A stretch of DNA of 64,000 nt from Bacteroidota bacterium (GTDB taxonomy: Bacteria > Bacteroidota > Bacteroidia > 2-12-FULL-35-15). The position numbers were made by a program, and so were the translations under genes. Positions 9,632 through 19,136 of the stretch are shown here, one piece after another (position 1 is the stretch's first letter; every line of letters begins with the position of its first letter). The stretch spans positions 530,791-594,790 of the forward strand of contig JAQZBR010000001.1 of NCBI GenBank assembly GCA_029237775.1, read 5' to 3'. A model generated the notes under the pieces. The model was not told the origin of the DNA. It did no database searches and saw only the letters and a list, made by a program, of their open reading frames with translations.

Positions 9632-11539
9632 ATGAAAAAAACATTCTCCCTTCTTTCCCTTTTTACGATTACCCTTACCCTATCTGCCCAGCAGACAATG
9701 ACTCCCGAAGCACTTTTTCAATTAGGAAAAGTTAGTAGCATGGGAATAACCAAAGATGGCAAGTCTGTAGTGTATAATGTTAAAACATATAATGCCGCTG
9801 AAGGCAAATCCTTCTCTAAACAATATACTGTCCCCGTTACGGGCGGAACAGCAACGGTCACAACTGAGGCTGATGCTCTTTTGAAAAACAAAAACATCTC
9901 TCCTGACGGGAAATACAGCATCGGAAGCAATGAAGTAAAAGTTCAAAAGGTTTTTGGAAAAGATTTTTATCCTGATCTTACAAAATCAGATGTGCAGATC
10001 TATACTGATCTGAATTACCGCCACTGGGATACCTGGGAAGATGGAATGTTCGGACATGTTTTTTTAAATACACTTAGTGGTAGCAAAACAACCGACAGCC
10101 TTGATCTTATGAAGGACGAGCCGTATGATTGTCCGCAGAAACCCTTTGGTGGCGATGAGGATTATATCTGGAGCCCTGATAGCAAGCAGATCCTGTATGT
10201 CACTAAAAAGAAATACGGTAAAGATTACGCTGTAAGCACCAATACAGATATCTATGTTTATGATATCGCTTCCAAAAAGACCACCAACCTGACTGAAGGT
10301 ATGATGGGGTACGATATCAAGCCTACGTATTCTTCAACTGGAACCCTTGCTTTCCTAAGCATGAAAACTGATGGATATGAGTCCGACAAAAATGACATCA
10401 TTGTAATGAACGGGACTGAAAAGGTCAACATTACAAAAGATTGGGATGGAACAGTGGATGATTACAAATGGAGCGCTGACGGAAAAAAACTCTATTTTAC
10501 TGCTGCATCGGATGGAACCGTTCAGCTTTTTGAAGTTGCATATCCTGTTAAGAAGACTGCTGAAATCAAACAGGTTACCAAAGGAGATTTCGATATCACC
10601 ACTTTGGTCGGACAGGTTGGAAACACGATGATCGTTGACCGCACCGACATGAACCATGCTGCAGAAGTTTATTCAGTTGATCTTGCAAACGGGACAATGA
10701 AACAACTCTCACACGTGAATGATGCAACGTATAGTTCAATGACACTTCCAAAAGTGGAGAGGAAATATTTAACTGCAACTGACGGTCAGCAAATGTTAGT
10801 GTGGGTGATCTACCCTCCGAACTTTGATCCTGCAAAAAAATATCCTACACTTTTATATTGTCAGGGAGGACCTCAATCTCCGTTAACGCAATTTTACTCT
10901 TTCCGCTGGAACTTTCAGCTGATGGCATCTCAGGGTTACATTGTGGTTGCTCCAAACAGACGCGGAATGCCGGGTCATGGTGTAAAATGGAATGAACAGA
11001 TCAGCCGTGATTATGGCGGACAAAACATGAAGGATTATCTGATCTCAATTGATGCTTTGGCGAAAGAGCCATTTGTAGATAAGAATCGTTTAGGTTGTGT
11101 TGGAGCGAGCTACGGGGGATATTCAGTTTATTTCCTTGCAGGAATGCACGAGAAGCGTTTTAAATCGTTTATAGCACATGATGGGATCTTTGATTGGAGA
11201 AGCATGTATGGAACCACCGAAGAAGTATTTTTTGTGAACCAGGATCTTGGAGGACCATATTGGGAAGAAGGAAATGTAGCTGCGCAAAAAAGCTATAATC
11301 AATTCAACCCGGTTAATTTTGTAAAAAAATGGGACACTCCAATTATGATCATTCAGGGTGGCAAAGATTATCGTGTACCTATCGAGCAGGGATTGGGCGC
11401 TTTCCAGGCTGCGCAGCTTCAGGGAATAAAAAGTAAATTACTTTATTTCCCGACAGAAAACCATTGGATCCTTAGAGAACACGATGGGCTGGTTTGGCAG
11501 AGAGAATTCTTCGGATGGCTCAAAGAAACTTTAAAATAA
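9632..11539 (+). CDS. Secreted prolyl oligopeptidase family (S9) serine peptidase
   Basis: The 635-residue protein starts with a signal peptide (MKKTFSLLSLFTITLTLSAQ). An N-terminal beta-propeller (about 30-380) carries repeats such as WSPDSKQILYVT and WSADGKKLYF. The alpha/beta-hydrolase domain contains the nucleophile motif GASYGGYS (Ser about 493), the acid in GGKDYRVP (Asp about 579) and the histidine in ENHWI (about 611), so the triad is intact. The family removes dipeptides or cleaves short peptides in the periplasm; it is closest to the acylaminoacyl-peptidase/DPP IV-like group. TACCTTCG at 9594-9601 is one base away from the -7 consensus. The gene stands alone with its own terminator. 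Confidence 0.9.
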   Translation: MKKTFSLLSLFTITLTLSAQQTMTPEALFQLGKVSSMGITKDGKSVVYNVKTYNAAEGKSFSKQYTVPVTGGTATVTTEADALLKNKNISPDGKYSIGSNEVKVQKVFGKDFYPDLTKSDVQIYTDLNYRHWDTWEDGMFGHVFLNTLSGSKTTDSLDLMKDEPYDCPQKPFGGDEDYIWSPDSKQILYVTKKKYGKDYAVSTNTDIYVYDIASKKTTNLTEGMMGYDIKPTYSSTGTLAFLSMKTDGYESDKNDIIVMNGTEKVNITKDWDGTVDDYKWSADGKKLYFTAASDGTVQLFEVAYPVKKTAEIKQVTKGDFDITTLVGQVGNTMIVDRTDMNHAAEVYSVDLANGTMKQLSHVNDATYSSMTLPKVERKYLTATDGQQMLVWVIYPPNFDPAKKYPTLLYCQGGPQSPLTQFYSFRWNFQLMASQGYIVVAPNRRGMPGHGVKWNEQISRDYGGQNMKDYLISIDALAKEPFVDKNRLGCVGASYGGYSVYFLAGMHEKRFKSFIAHDGIFDWRSMYGTTEEVFFVNQDLGGPYWEEGNVAAQKSYNQFNPVNFVKKWDTPIMIIQGGKDYRVPIEQGLGAFQAAQLQGIKSKLLYFPTENHWILREHDGLVWQREFFGWLKETLK

Positions 11540-11552
11540 AATTACATTTAAG

Positions 11553-11575
11553 AACCGGGGAAACCCGGTTTTTTT
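11553..11575 (+). terminator. Terminator of the S9 peptidase gene
   Basis: AACCGGG-GAAA-CCCGGTT hairpin followed by a T run. Confidence 0.85.
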
Positions 11576-11779
11576 ACGCCCAATTTTTTAAGAATGCATA
11601 AAATTATTTTTTTCATTTTTATTTTCTTTCCACACTATTGCTGACTATTTTCCATGAATGATGATCAAAGGCAGTGGTATATATTTTTACTTTTTATTTA
11701 CGGAATATCTCTTAGTCTTCAACAGCCTTTTGTTTATAACAAATGCATACACTGAGTGAACTTTTGGTGGATATTCACG

Positions 11780-11787
11780 TAATTTTG
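11780..11787 (+). promoter_or_regulatory. -7 promoter element of the 91-residue gene
   Basis: TAATTTTG matches TAnnTTTG and lies 30 bases before the ATG at 11818. Confidence 0.5.
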
Positions 11788-11817
11788 AGTATTAATTTTT
11801 GGCTTATTAAATAAAAA

Positions 11818-12093
11818 ATGGAAAACAGAATTAACATTTTAAACAGGTACCTGGCAAAAGCGGAGATCGGAGGAACAACGCCAAGTATTAATGATCTGCG
11901 TGAGAAGGAGTTCAATGGTGAGCCACTAACACTGAAAGAAAAACAGGCACTCGTAAATTTTGATCGCTTCCGTATCAATGTTCTGAATGCACAAACAGAT
12001 GATATGGCATTTCACAAACGCTACCAGGAATTACAGGTAATGGCCAACCTTGGTGATTACCAGGAATTTCTGCATGAAAAGTATTTTATCTGA
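11818..12093 (+). CDS. Small conserved hypothetical protein (91 residues)
   Basis: The protein is acidic/basic mixed and mostly helical by eye (MENRINILNRYLAKAEIGG ... DLREKEFNGEPLTLKEKQ). It has no signal peptide and no membrane segment, so it is probably cytoplasmic. I do not recognise a family. It is supported by a promoter element 30 bases upstream, an ATG start and a strong terminator 17 bases after the stop, which together make it an independent transcription unit. No function can be proposed. Confidence 0.75.
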   Translation: MENRINILNRYLAKAEIGGTTPSINDLREKEFNGEPLTLKEKQALVNFDRFRINVLNAQTDDMAFHKRYQELQVMANLGDYQEFLHEKYFI

Positions 12094-12109
12094 TCAGAAT
12101 TCAAATTCA

Positions 12110-12134
12110 AATCCCGCTTCATGCGGGATTTTTT
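12110..12134 (+). terminator. Terminator of the 91-residue gene
   Basis: AATCCCGC/GCGGGATT hairpin with six T. It lies just upstream of hrpB, and an apparent ATG at 12121 falls inside the hairpin, which argues against that start for hrpB. Confidence 0.85.
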
Positions 12135-12150
12135 ATGCCTATTTTTACGC

Positions 12151-14655
12151 GTGTTTCAACCCGAGCTTCCAATACATGAAATAATTCCCGCGCTTAAAAC
12201 AAAGCTGGAAAACTCACCCGTCATTATTTTACAGGCGCCTCCCGGAGCAGGGAAATCAACAGTGTTACCGTTAGAGCTGTTAAATGAAAAGTGCCTTTCC
12301 GGAAAAAAGATCCTGATGCTTGAACCACGCAGACTCGCGGCACGCTCTGTTGCTAACCGCATGGCTGACTTGTTAAATGAAGATCTCGCAGAAACGGTCG
12401 GCTATAGAATTCGCTTCGAAAACAGAATCGGAAAAAACACACGGATTGAAGTTGTGACTGAAGGAATTTTAACACGGATGCTACAGAATGATAATGCACT
12501 TGAGAATGTCGGACTCGTCATCTTTGACGAATTTCATGAACGAAGCTTAAATGCTGATCTAGCGCTGGCTCTTTGCTTACAGGTTCAGCAAGTGATACGT
12601 GAAGATCTCCGAATCCTCATCATGTCTGCAACGCTAGATGGAGCCAAGCTTTCATCGCTCCTTAATAATGCTCCGATCTTAACTTCAGCCGGCAGACAAT
12701 TTCCTGTCGCGGTTAAATACCTTGGCAGTGATGATAAAGTTTACCTGCCACAACAAATGGCACGCGCAATCAAGATCGCATTAAAAGAAGAACAAGGAGA
12801 CATTCTCGCCTTCTTTCCCGGAGCAGGTGAAATACAGAAAACGCAGCAACTGCTAGAAGATGATAATGTAAGCGTAAGCATTCAGCCTTTATACGGAGAC
12901 CTCTCCTCCCAGAAGCAACAGGAAGCCATCATGCCGCATCCTCATGGAAAAAGAAAAGTAGTTCTTGCAACTTCGATTGCTGAAACGTCTCTCACCATTG
13001 AAGGCATCACAACGATCATTGACAGCGGCCTATCGCGTGTACCTGTTTTTGATCCACGCAGCGGACTGACAAAACTTGAAACAGTAAAAGCCACCAAAGA
13101 TGCTGCAGATCAGCGTGCAGGACGTGCAGGACGACTAGGCCCCGGAGTGTGCTACCGACTATGGAGTGAAGGATCACACATTCACCTGAACGCAAACAGG
13201 AAACCCGAGATCCTCGAAGCTGACCTAGCACCCTTAATGCTCGAGCTTTTTGAATGGGGAATAAAAGATCTGAATGAACTGCTCTGGATCAATCCGCCCC
13301 CGGCAGGAAACATCGGACAGGCAAAAGAATTACTGACCTCACTTGGTGCAGTGACGGATAACAAGATCACTTCCCGCGGAAAGAAAATGTTGCAGCTTCC
13401 TACACATCCGCGGATTGCACACCTCCTGATAGAGGCAAATGAATGGCATCTGAAAGAACCCGGAATAAATTATCCTGCGCTCGCTTCGGATCTCTCGGCA
13501 TTGCTTGAAGAGCGTGATCCGCTTCAAAAAGAAAGCGGAACCGACATTACCCTTCGTCTTGAAGCATTACGCAAATGGCGTTCAAAGGAATTTGTGAATG
13601 CCGACAAACGTGTTCTTGAACGTATTGAACGACTTGCGCAATCGTGGCGAAAATCAATTAAAACAGAAATTGATAATTCAGCACCTGATAATTATGCCGT
13701 AGGAAAATTACTTGCCGCTGCATATCCCGAACGTGTTTCAAAACGAATTGATAAAAAAGGACTGCGTTATCGATTAGCAAACGGACGAATAGTAAAAATT
13801 CTGGAACAGGACCCCTTACATTCCGAAGAATACCTTGCAATAGCACAGCTTGACGCAGGCTCATCCGAAGGAAAAATATTTTCTGCTGCAGCGCTTGATC
13901 CTTCTGATCTTGCTGACCTTTCAGTTGAGAAACAAAATGCGAAATGGGATGATGAAAGAGGAATGATCAGCGCATCACTTGATAAATGTGTCGGTGGGAT
14001 CATCCTGGAATCAAAGGTGATCACAAAGATCAGCGATGAATTGAGAATTTCCATTATATGCAAAACAATCCGTGAAAAAGGCTTAAAGATGATTGGCTGG
14101 TCGGAACCGCAGGAAGATCTGCAAGCGCGGATCATGAGTCTGCGTACCTGGAGGCCGGATGACAACTGGCCCGATGTAAGCGAAGAAAATCTTCTGGAAA
14201 CACTTGAAGTATGGCTTGGCCCCTATCTCAATAACATCAGCAAACAAAGCGAACTGCAAAGGCTGGAATTAAATCAGATCATCCGGTCAATCCTTCCCTA
14301 CGAGCTTTCCCAAAAACTGGACAAGCTTGCCCCTGCAGCAATAGAAGTACCTACAGGTTCTATGATCAGGTTAAAATATTTTCCTGAAGGAAGCAAGATC
14401 GAAATGGCAGTCAGGCTCCAGGAAGTCTTCGGTTTATTTGAAACTCCTGCTGTGAATGAAGGAAGAAATAAAGTCCTCATGCATTTACTTTCTCCCGGAT
14501 ACAAGCCTGTACAAGTAACACAGGATCTTAACAGCTTCTGGAACAAAACATATTTTGAAGTCAGAAAAGATCTGATGTCGAGGTACCCGAAACATCATTG
14601 GCCTCAGGATCCCTTGACTGCGGAGGCGATGAGGGGCCCGAAGAAAAGACGATAA
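12151..14655 (+). CDS. hrpB: ATP-dependent helicase HrpB (DEAH-type)
   Basis: The 834-residue protein matches the HrpB layout. Walker A APPGAGKST lies near residue 29, motif Ia is EPRRLAARSVANRM, the DEFH box is in IFDEFHERS (about 125), and motif III is MSATLDG. The helicase C domain has DQRAGRAGRLGPG, followed by a helicase-associated domain and the long HrpB C-terminal domain ending MSRYPKHHWPQDP. Its in vivo role is poorly defined in the family; it is a nucleic-acid-dependent ATPase. I chose the GTG at 12151 (VFQPELPIHEIIPALK) because the family begins with a similar NPxLPxxE motif and the upstream ATG at 12121 lies inside a terminator. No obvious ribosome-binding site is seen. Confidence 0.9.
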   Translation: MFQPELPIHEIIPALKTKLENSPVIILQAPPGAGKSTVLPLELLNEKCLSGKKILMLEPRRLAARSVANRMADLLNEDLAETVGYRIRFENRIGKNTRIEVVTEGILTRMLQNDNALENVGLVIFDEFHERSLNADLALALCLQVQQVIREDLRILIMSATLDGAKLSSLLNNAPILTSAGRQFPVAVKYLGSDDKVYLPQQMARAIKIALKEEQGDILAFFPGAGEIQKTQQLLEDDNVSVSIQPLYGDLSSQKQQEAIMPHPHGKRKVVLATSIAETSLTIEGITTIIDSGLSRVPVFDPRSGLTKLETVKATKDAADQRAGRAGRLGPGVCYRLWSEGSHIHLNANRKPEILEADLAPLMLELFEWGIKDLNELLWINPPPAGNIGQAKELLTSLGAVTDNKITSRGKKMLQLPTHPRIAHLLIEANEWHLKEPGINYPALASDLSALLEERDPLQKESGTDITLRLEALRKWRSKEFVNADKRVLERIERLAQSWRKSIKTEIDNSAPDNYAVGKLLAAAYPERVSKRIDKKGLRYRLANGRIVKILEQDPLHSEEYLAIAQLDAGSSEGKIFSAAALDPSDLADLSVEKQNAKWDDERGMISASLDKCVGGIILESKVITKISDELRISIICKTIREKGLKMIGWSEPQEDLQARIMSLRTWRPDDNWPDVSEENLLETLEVWLGPYLNNISKQSELQRLELNQIIRSILPYELSQKLDKLAPAAIEVPTGSMIRLKYFPEGSKIEMAVRLQEVFGLFETPAVNEGRNKVLMHLLSPGYKPVQVTQDLNSFWNKTYFEVRKDLMSRYPKHHWPQDPLTAEAMRGPKKRR

Positions 14656-14662
14656 TTTTTTT

Positions 14663-14774
14663 TACCACAGAGGCACGGAGGCAACAGAGTTTTTCACGGA
14701 GACGATTGAAATCGACTTAAATAGAAAAGCATAGGTTCTCTGTGTATCTCCGTGTTCTCCGATCCTCCGTGGTA
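14663..14774. repeat. Imperfect inverted repeat of the CCGTGG/CCACAGAGG type
   Basis: The left arm starts TACCACAGAGGCACGGAGG and the right arm ends CTCCGATCCTCCGTGGTA, giving imperfect complementary arms around an AT-rich centre. A related, more complex copy lies at 28451-28633. Such elements are dispersed in intergenic DNA of many Bacteroidota (from memory). Confidence 0.7.
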
Positions 14775-14876
14775 AAACAACTACCCGCTCATCTACTTCC
14801 CGAACCATTCATCCACCAAAGCTTTTTTTAACCGGAATTAATCCTATTTTTAACAAAATTTTAAATCCTTTCTTAA

Positions 14877-16247
14877 ATGAATTTGAAACATCTTGTTTTA
14901 TCAACAGTAGTGATGGGCAGCAGTGTTCTGTATGCACAGAAGCCTGCACCTAAAGCGGCTCCCAAAGCTGCAAGCCCGGTGAAATCCAATCCTATTAAAT
15001 TTACTGAATACGATCTGCCAAACGGGCTCCATGTTATTTTACATGAAGATCATTCAACTCCGATTGTCGCAGTTACCGTTCTCTATCATGTTGGATCAAA
15101 AAATGAAGATCCGATGCGTACCGGTTTTGCTCACTTTTTTGAACATTTAATGTTCGAAGGTTCTGACAACATCAAACGCGGTGAGTATATGAAGCTTGTG
15201 CAGGATGCGGGTGGTCAGTTAAACGCCAACACATCTTTCGACCGCACTTTTTATTATGAAGTGATACCAAGCAACCAACTTGAGCTCGGATTATGGATGG
15301 AATCAGAGCGTATGCTTCACTCCAAGATCGATTCAATCGGTGTTGAGACCCAGCGTAAAGTTGTTAAGGAAGAATTGAAGCAGCGTAATGAGAACACTCC
15401 ATACGGGTCTATTCTGAATGAGGCTTTCGGACATGCATATACTGTTCACCCGTACCGCTGGACACCGGGAGGTTCTCCTGAGTATATCAACAAAGCAGCA
15501 ATCAGCGAATTCATTGATTTCTATAAAACATTTTATGTTCCAAACAACGCTACGCTTTCTATTGCCGGTGACATCACGCCTGCACAGACAAAAGCAATGA
15601 TTGAAAAATATTTCGGAAGCATCCCGAAAGGAACAAAGGCCATTCCTCGTCCGAATGCTGTTGAACCGGTTAAAACAAAAGAAGTAAGAGACACTGTTCC
15701 TGATAACATTCAACTTCCTGGTGTGATCATGGGTTATCACACACCGGCTCAGGGAACTCCTGATTATTACGCGGTAAACATGCTTGCGACTTTATTATCT
15801 CAGGGAAAAAGCTCACGTATGCAGAAGTCGATTGTAGACAAGCAGCAAAAAGCCTTGTTCGCAGGAGCATTTCCTTTGCCATCAGAAGATCCGGGTTTAA
15901 CGCTGATCTTCGGAATTGCAAATATGGGAGTTTCTCCAACCGACCTGGAAGCAGCTATGGATGCTGAATTTGACAAAACTAAAAAAGACCTGATCAGCGA
16001 AGAGGAATATCAGAAGCTACGCAATCAGGTGGAGAATGATTTTGTAAGCAACAACTCTAAAATGGTTGGAATCGCAGAGAACCTTGCAAACTACTATGTG
16101 TATTTCAAAGATGCAAACCTTATCAATACAGAGATCGATCGTTACATGAAAGTAACACGTGAAGACATTCAGAAGGCTGCACAAAAATATCTTACAAAAG
16201 AGAACCGTGTAGTATTGTATTATCTGCCAAAAGAGGAGCTTAAGTAA
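14877..16247 (+). CDS. M16 family zinc peptidase, catalytic subunit
   Basis: The 456-residue protein has a signal peptide (MNLKHLVLSTVVMGSSVLYAQ). The inverted zinc motif HxxEH is present as HFFEH (about residues 86-90), with the downstream glutamate in VVKEEL. It is half the length of two-domain M16 enzymes and followed 36 bases later by a second M16 protein without the motif. This pairing resembles the alpha/beta processing-peptidase arrangement, in which both subunits form one chamber. It should degrade peptides in the periplasm or at the outer membrane. The ATG at 14877 is the only start placing the leader correctly. Confidence 0.9.
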   Translation: MNLKHLVLSTVVMGSSVLYAQKPAPKAAPKAASPVKSNPIKFTEYDLPNGLHVILHEDHSTPIVAVTVLYHVGSKNEDPMRTGFAHFFEHLMFEGSDNIKRGEYMKLVQDAGGQLNANTSFDRTFYYEVIPSNQLELGLWMESERMLHSKIDSIGVETQRKVVKEELKQRNENTPYGSILNEAFGHAYTVHPYRWTPGGSPEYINKAAISEFIDFYKTFYVPNNATLSIAGDITPAQTKAMIEKYFGSIPKGTKAIPRPNAVEPVKTKEVRDTVPDNIQLPGVIMGYHTPAQGTPDYYAVNMLATLLSQGKSSRMQKSIVDKQQKALFAGAFPLPSEDPGLTLIFGIANMGVSPTDLEAAMDAEFDKTKKDLISEEEYQKLRNQVENDFVSNNSKMVGIAENLANYYVYFKDANLINTEIDRYMKVTREDIQKAAQKYLTKENRVVLYYLPKEELK

Positions 16248-16283
16248 GATCCCGAAAAAACATTAAAAAGAAATCTATTCAAG

Positions 16284-18386
16284 ATGAAAAAAATATTCAC
16301 ATCCATTACTGCAGTCCTTTTCGCTACGGCATTAATTGCACAGCAAAAGCCTGCTCCCTCACAAAAGCTCGACAGAAGCAAAAAACCGGCTCCTGCGCCT
16401 GCTCCGACCATTAAGCTTGGCGACATACAATCCTTTCAACTGCCGAATGGCCTTAAAGTATTCCTTGTAGAAAACCACAAGGCACCGACTGTTGCATATT
16501 CAATCGTTCTGGATGTTCATCCTCAACTGGAGACTGATGCAGCCGGATTAGGTAGCATCACCAGCGAACTGATCACAACCGGGACCAAGACTCGCACGAA
16601 AGATCAGCTTGATAACGACATCGACTTTATTGGTGCAACACTTACGGCAACACCTACAAGCATTTATGCTGCTTCATTAAAAAAGCAAAACAACAAATTG
16701 CTTGAGCTGATGACGGATGTGTTATTAAATGCTGATTTCAAGCAGGAAGAGTTAGATAAGTTGAAGACACAAACACTTTCTTCACTTGCACAGGGCAAAG
16801 ATGATCCGGATGCGATCTCCAACAATGTTAAAGCTGTATTGAACTTTGGAAAAACTCATCCTTACGGAGAGATAACCACTGAAGAAAGCGTTGCAAAGAT
16901 CACCCTTGAAAAATGCAATAACTATTTCAGCACTTATTTTCGTCCGAATGTAGCATACCTCGCCATTGTAGGTGATGTTACCCTTGCGGAGATCAAGCCA
17001 ATGATCGAAAAATATTTCGGTGCATGGAAATCAGCTGAAGTTCCTAAACCAAATTATAAAATGCCTGTTGCACCAGAAAAAACACGCGTGGTAGTTGTAA
17101 ACAAAGCGGGAGCGGTTCAATCTGTGGTGAACGTTACTTATCCGGTTGATCTGAAACCAAACAGTGATGACGTTATTAAAGCACGTGTGATGAACACGAT
17201 CCTCGGTGCAGGCTTCTCTTCCCGCTTATTCATGAACCTTCGTGAAAAGCATGGTTATACCTACGGATCATATTCTTCATTGAACAATGATGATCTGGTA
17301 GGAGAATTCAGCGCTTATGCAAAAGTTCGCAATGCTGTTTCCGACAGCGCTATCGCAGAGATCATGAATGAGCTGAACCGTTTACGCAAAGAAAAAGTAC
17401 CACAGGATGAGCTTGACGGAATCAAGAATTTTCTCACCGGGAATTTCGCGATCTCTCTTGAGGATCCGGCAACAGTGGCTCTTTTTGCGATCAACACAGA
17501 ACGTTACCATTTACCGAAGGATTATTATGCCAATTATTTAAAGAACCTTGCAGCAGTTACTTCTGACGATGTGTATGCTATGGCTCAGAAATATATTCGC
17601 CCTGAGAATGCGACCATCCTTGTTGTTGGTGATAAAGAAGAGCTTACCAAAAAGCTTACGCCTTTCAGTGCATCAAAAACTGTGGAGCTTTACGACTTTT
17701 ATGGTAATCCTGCAGTAGCATCTGCTATCAAACCCGTACCTGCAGGCGTGACTCCAAAAACAGTGATTGACAGCTACGTTAAATCAATTGGCGGAGAAAA
17801 AGCGTTGACTGCGATCAAGGACAGAAAAATGAAGATGACCACAGAAGTTCAGGGAAGAGCAGTGAGCCTGGAAACAATGAACAAAGCTCCGAACAAATAT
17901 TCTATGAGCTTTAACATGGGCCCAATGGTGCTTCAGAAACAGGTTTACGATGGTACCAAAGGTAAAGCAAGCGGAATGCAGGGCAAGAAAGATATTACCG
18001 GCTCTGAGCTGGAAGATCTGAAGGCAGAGGCAACGCTTAACCAGGAAATGCTGTACGAAAAGACAGGTCATAAGTTAAACCTGAAAGGCATTGAAATTGT
18101 GAACGGAAGCGATGCTTACATCATGGAGGTTGTGAGCCCTGCCGGTAAAAAGTCAACCGAATGGTATGATGTAAAGACCGGATATAAAGTGAAAGCTTCG
18201 AGCACGAACTCGGCAGAAGGCCAAACAATGACCACGGTTTCTGAATATTTTGAATATAAAGATTACAATGGCATAAAATATCCTTCTGTAGTTTCCATCA
18301 CGGGAACACCAATGCCATTAAAGCTTAAGCTGGAATCAGTTGAAGTTAACACGGGTATAAAAGACAGCGAATTCAGCACAGAATAA
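16284..18386 (+). CDS. M16 family peptidase-like protein lacking the zinc motif, with C-terminal extension
   Basis: The 700-residue protein has a signal peptide (MKKIFTSITAVLFATALIAQ) and a proline-rich linker, then two M16 domains up to about residue 470. At the HxxEH position the sequence reads AGLGSITSELITTGT, so zinc cannot be bound. The R/Y substrate-holding motif is kept in NLREKHGYTYGSY. Residues 490-700 form a beta-rich extension (YVKSIGGEKALTAIKDRKMK ... YFEYKDYNGIKYPSVV) resembling outer-membrane lipoprotein-sorting or DUF4292-like folds. It is the likely partner of the upstream catalytic subunit. The extension may attach the complex to the envelope (inference). Confidence 0.87.
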   Translation: MKKIFTSITAVLFATALIAQQKPAPSQKLDRSKKPAPAPAPTIKLGDIQSFQLPNGLKVFLVENHKAPTVAYSIVLDVHPQLETDAAGLGSITSELITTGTKTRTKDQLDNDIDFIGATLTATPTSIYAASLKKQNNKLLELMTDVLLNADFKQEELDKLKTQTLSSLAQGKDDPDAISNNVKAVLNFGKTHPYGEITTEESVAKITLEKCNNYFSTYFRPNVAYLAIVGDVTLAEIKPMIEKYFGAWKSAEVPKPNYKMPVAPEKTRVVVVNKAGAVQSVVNVTYPVDLKPNSDDVIKARVMNTILGAGFSSRLFMNLREKHGYTYGSYSSLNNDDLVGEFSAYAKVRNAVSDSAIAEIMNELNRLRKEKVPQDELDGIKNFLTGNFAISLEDPATVALFAINTERYHLPKDYYANYLKNLAAVTSDDVYAMAQKYIRPENATILVVGDKEELTKKLTPFSASKTVELYDFYGNPAVASAIKPVPAGVTPKTVIDSYVKSIGGEKALTAIKDRKMKMTTEVQGRAVSLETMNKAPNKYSMSFNMGPMVLQKQVYDGTKGKASGMQGKKDITGSELEDLKAEATLNQEMLYEKTGHKLNLKGIEIVNGSDAYIMEVVSPAGKKSTEWYDVKTGYKVKASSTNSAEGQTMTTVSEYFEYKDYNGIKYPSVVSITGTPMPLKLKLESVEVNTGIKDSEFSTE

Positions 18387-18407
18387 ACGCATTCTTCCGA
18401 CTCCTAA

Positions 18408-18438
18408 AAAACCGCCCGATAATGTTGGGCGGTTTTTT
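18408..18438 (+). terminator. Terminator of the M16 operon
   Basis: AAAACCGCCC/GGGCGGTTTT hairpin with a T run. Confidence 0.85.
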
Positions 18439-18575
18439 ATTTTTAGGCCTATCTTTAAGCCGAATATGCTTATTTCACTATTTTTAAAAAATTGAAAATG
18501 AATAGGCAACCACGCCCAACCTTTTACGTCTTATTTCCGTAGAAGAAGGTGTTTTTAGCTTTAAAAGCGCTGTTT

Positions 18576-19136
18576 ATGAATGAACATGAGATTATCAAAG
18601 GCTGTTTAAAAAATGACCGTGCAAGCCAAAAAGCCTTGTACGAGCAGTATTACAGTAAAATGTTAGGTGTTTGTTTAAGATATGCGAAAGATAAAGACGA
18701 AGCTAAAGACATCCTCCACGAAGGTTTCCTGAAGGTATTTAACAGCCTTAAGAATTTCAACGGCAGCGGCTCTTTCGAGGGCTGGATCCGAAGGATAATG
18801 GCTAATACGTCCATTGATCACCTGAGGAAGAATAAACAGAATTACCTGATCGTGAGCACAGTTTATGCAAATGAAAAGGCTTCTAATATGATTGATGAAA
18901 TTGATGAAGATGAACTGATAAACATTGATAAAGAAGAGATCTTAAAAGCAGTTCAGGAGCTTACACCTGCGTACCGGACTGTTTTTAACCTTTATGTGAT
19001 AGAAGAATTCACGCATAGAGAGATCGCGGAGATGCTGGATATCAGTGAAGGAACTTCGAAATCAAATTTATCAAAAGCGAAATTTAATTTGAAAAAGAAT
19101 CTTATGCACCTAATAAAGGCAACACATGGTAAATAA
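18576..19136 (+). CDS. ECF-type RNA polymerase sigma factor
   Basis: The 186-residue protein shows sigma region 2 (ALYEQYYSKMLGVCLRYAKD, then EAKDILHEGFLKVFNSL and IRRIMANTSIDHLRK) and region 4 (LTPAYRTVFNLYVIEEFTHR then EIAEMLDISEGTSKSNLSKA, the helix-turn-helix). It directs transcription of a specialised regulon. I chose the ATG at 18576 over a GTG at 18549 because ECF proteins start close to the first region 2 helix. The next gene overlaps its end by 11 bases and encodes a membrane protein of anti-sigma type. The downstream PorP/SprF gene could belong to its regulon, though this cannot be seen in the sequence. Confidence 0.9.
   Translation: MNEHEIIKGCLKNDRASQKALYEQYYSKMLGVCLRYAKDKDEAKDILHEGFLKVFNSLKNFNGSGSFEGWIRRIMANTSIDHLRKNKQNYLIVSTVYANEKASNMIDEIDEDELINIDKEEILKAVQELTPAYRTVFNLYVIEEFTHREIAEMLDISEGTSKSNLSKAKFNLKKNLMHLIKATHGK

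Noticed and set aside
12121..12150. ATG start for hrpB at 12121.
   Set aside because: It lies within the right arm of the terminator of the previous gene and adds non-conserved residues.
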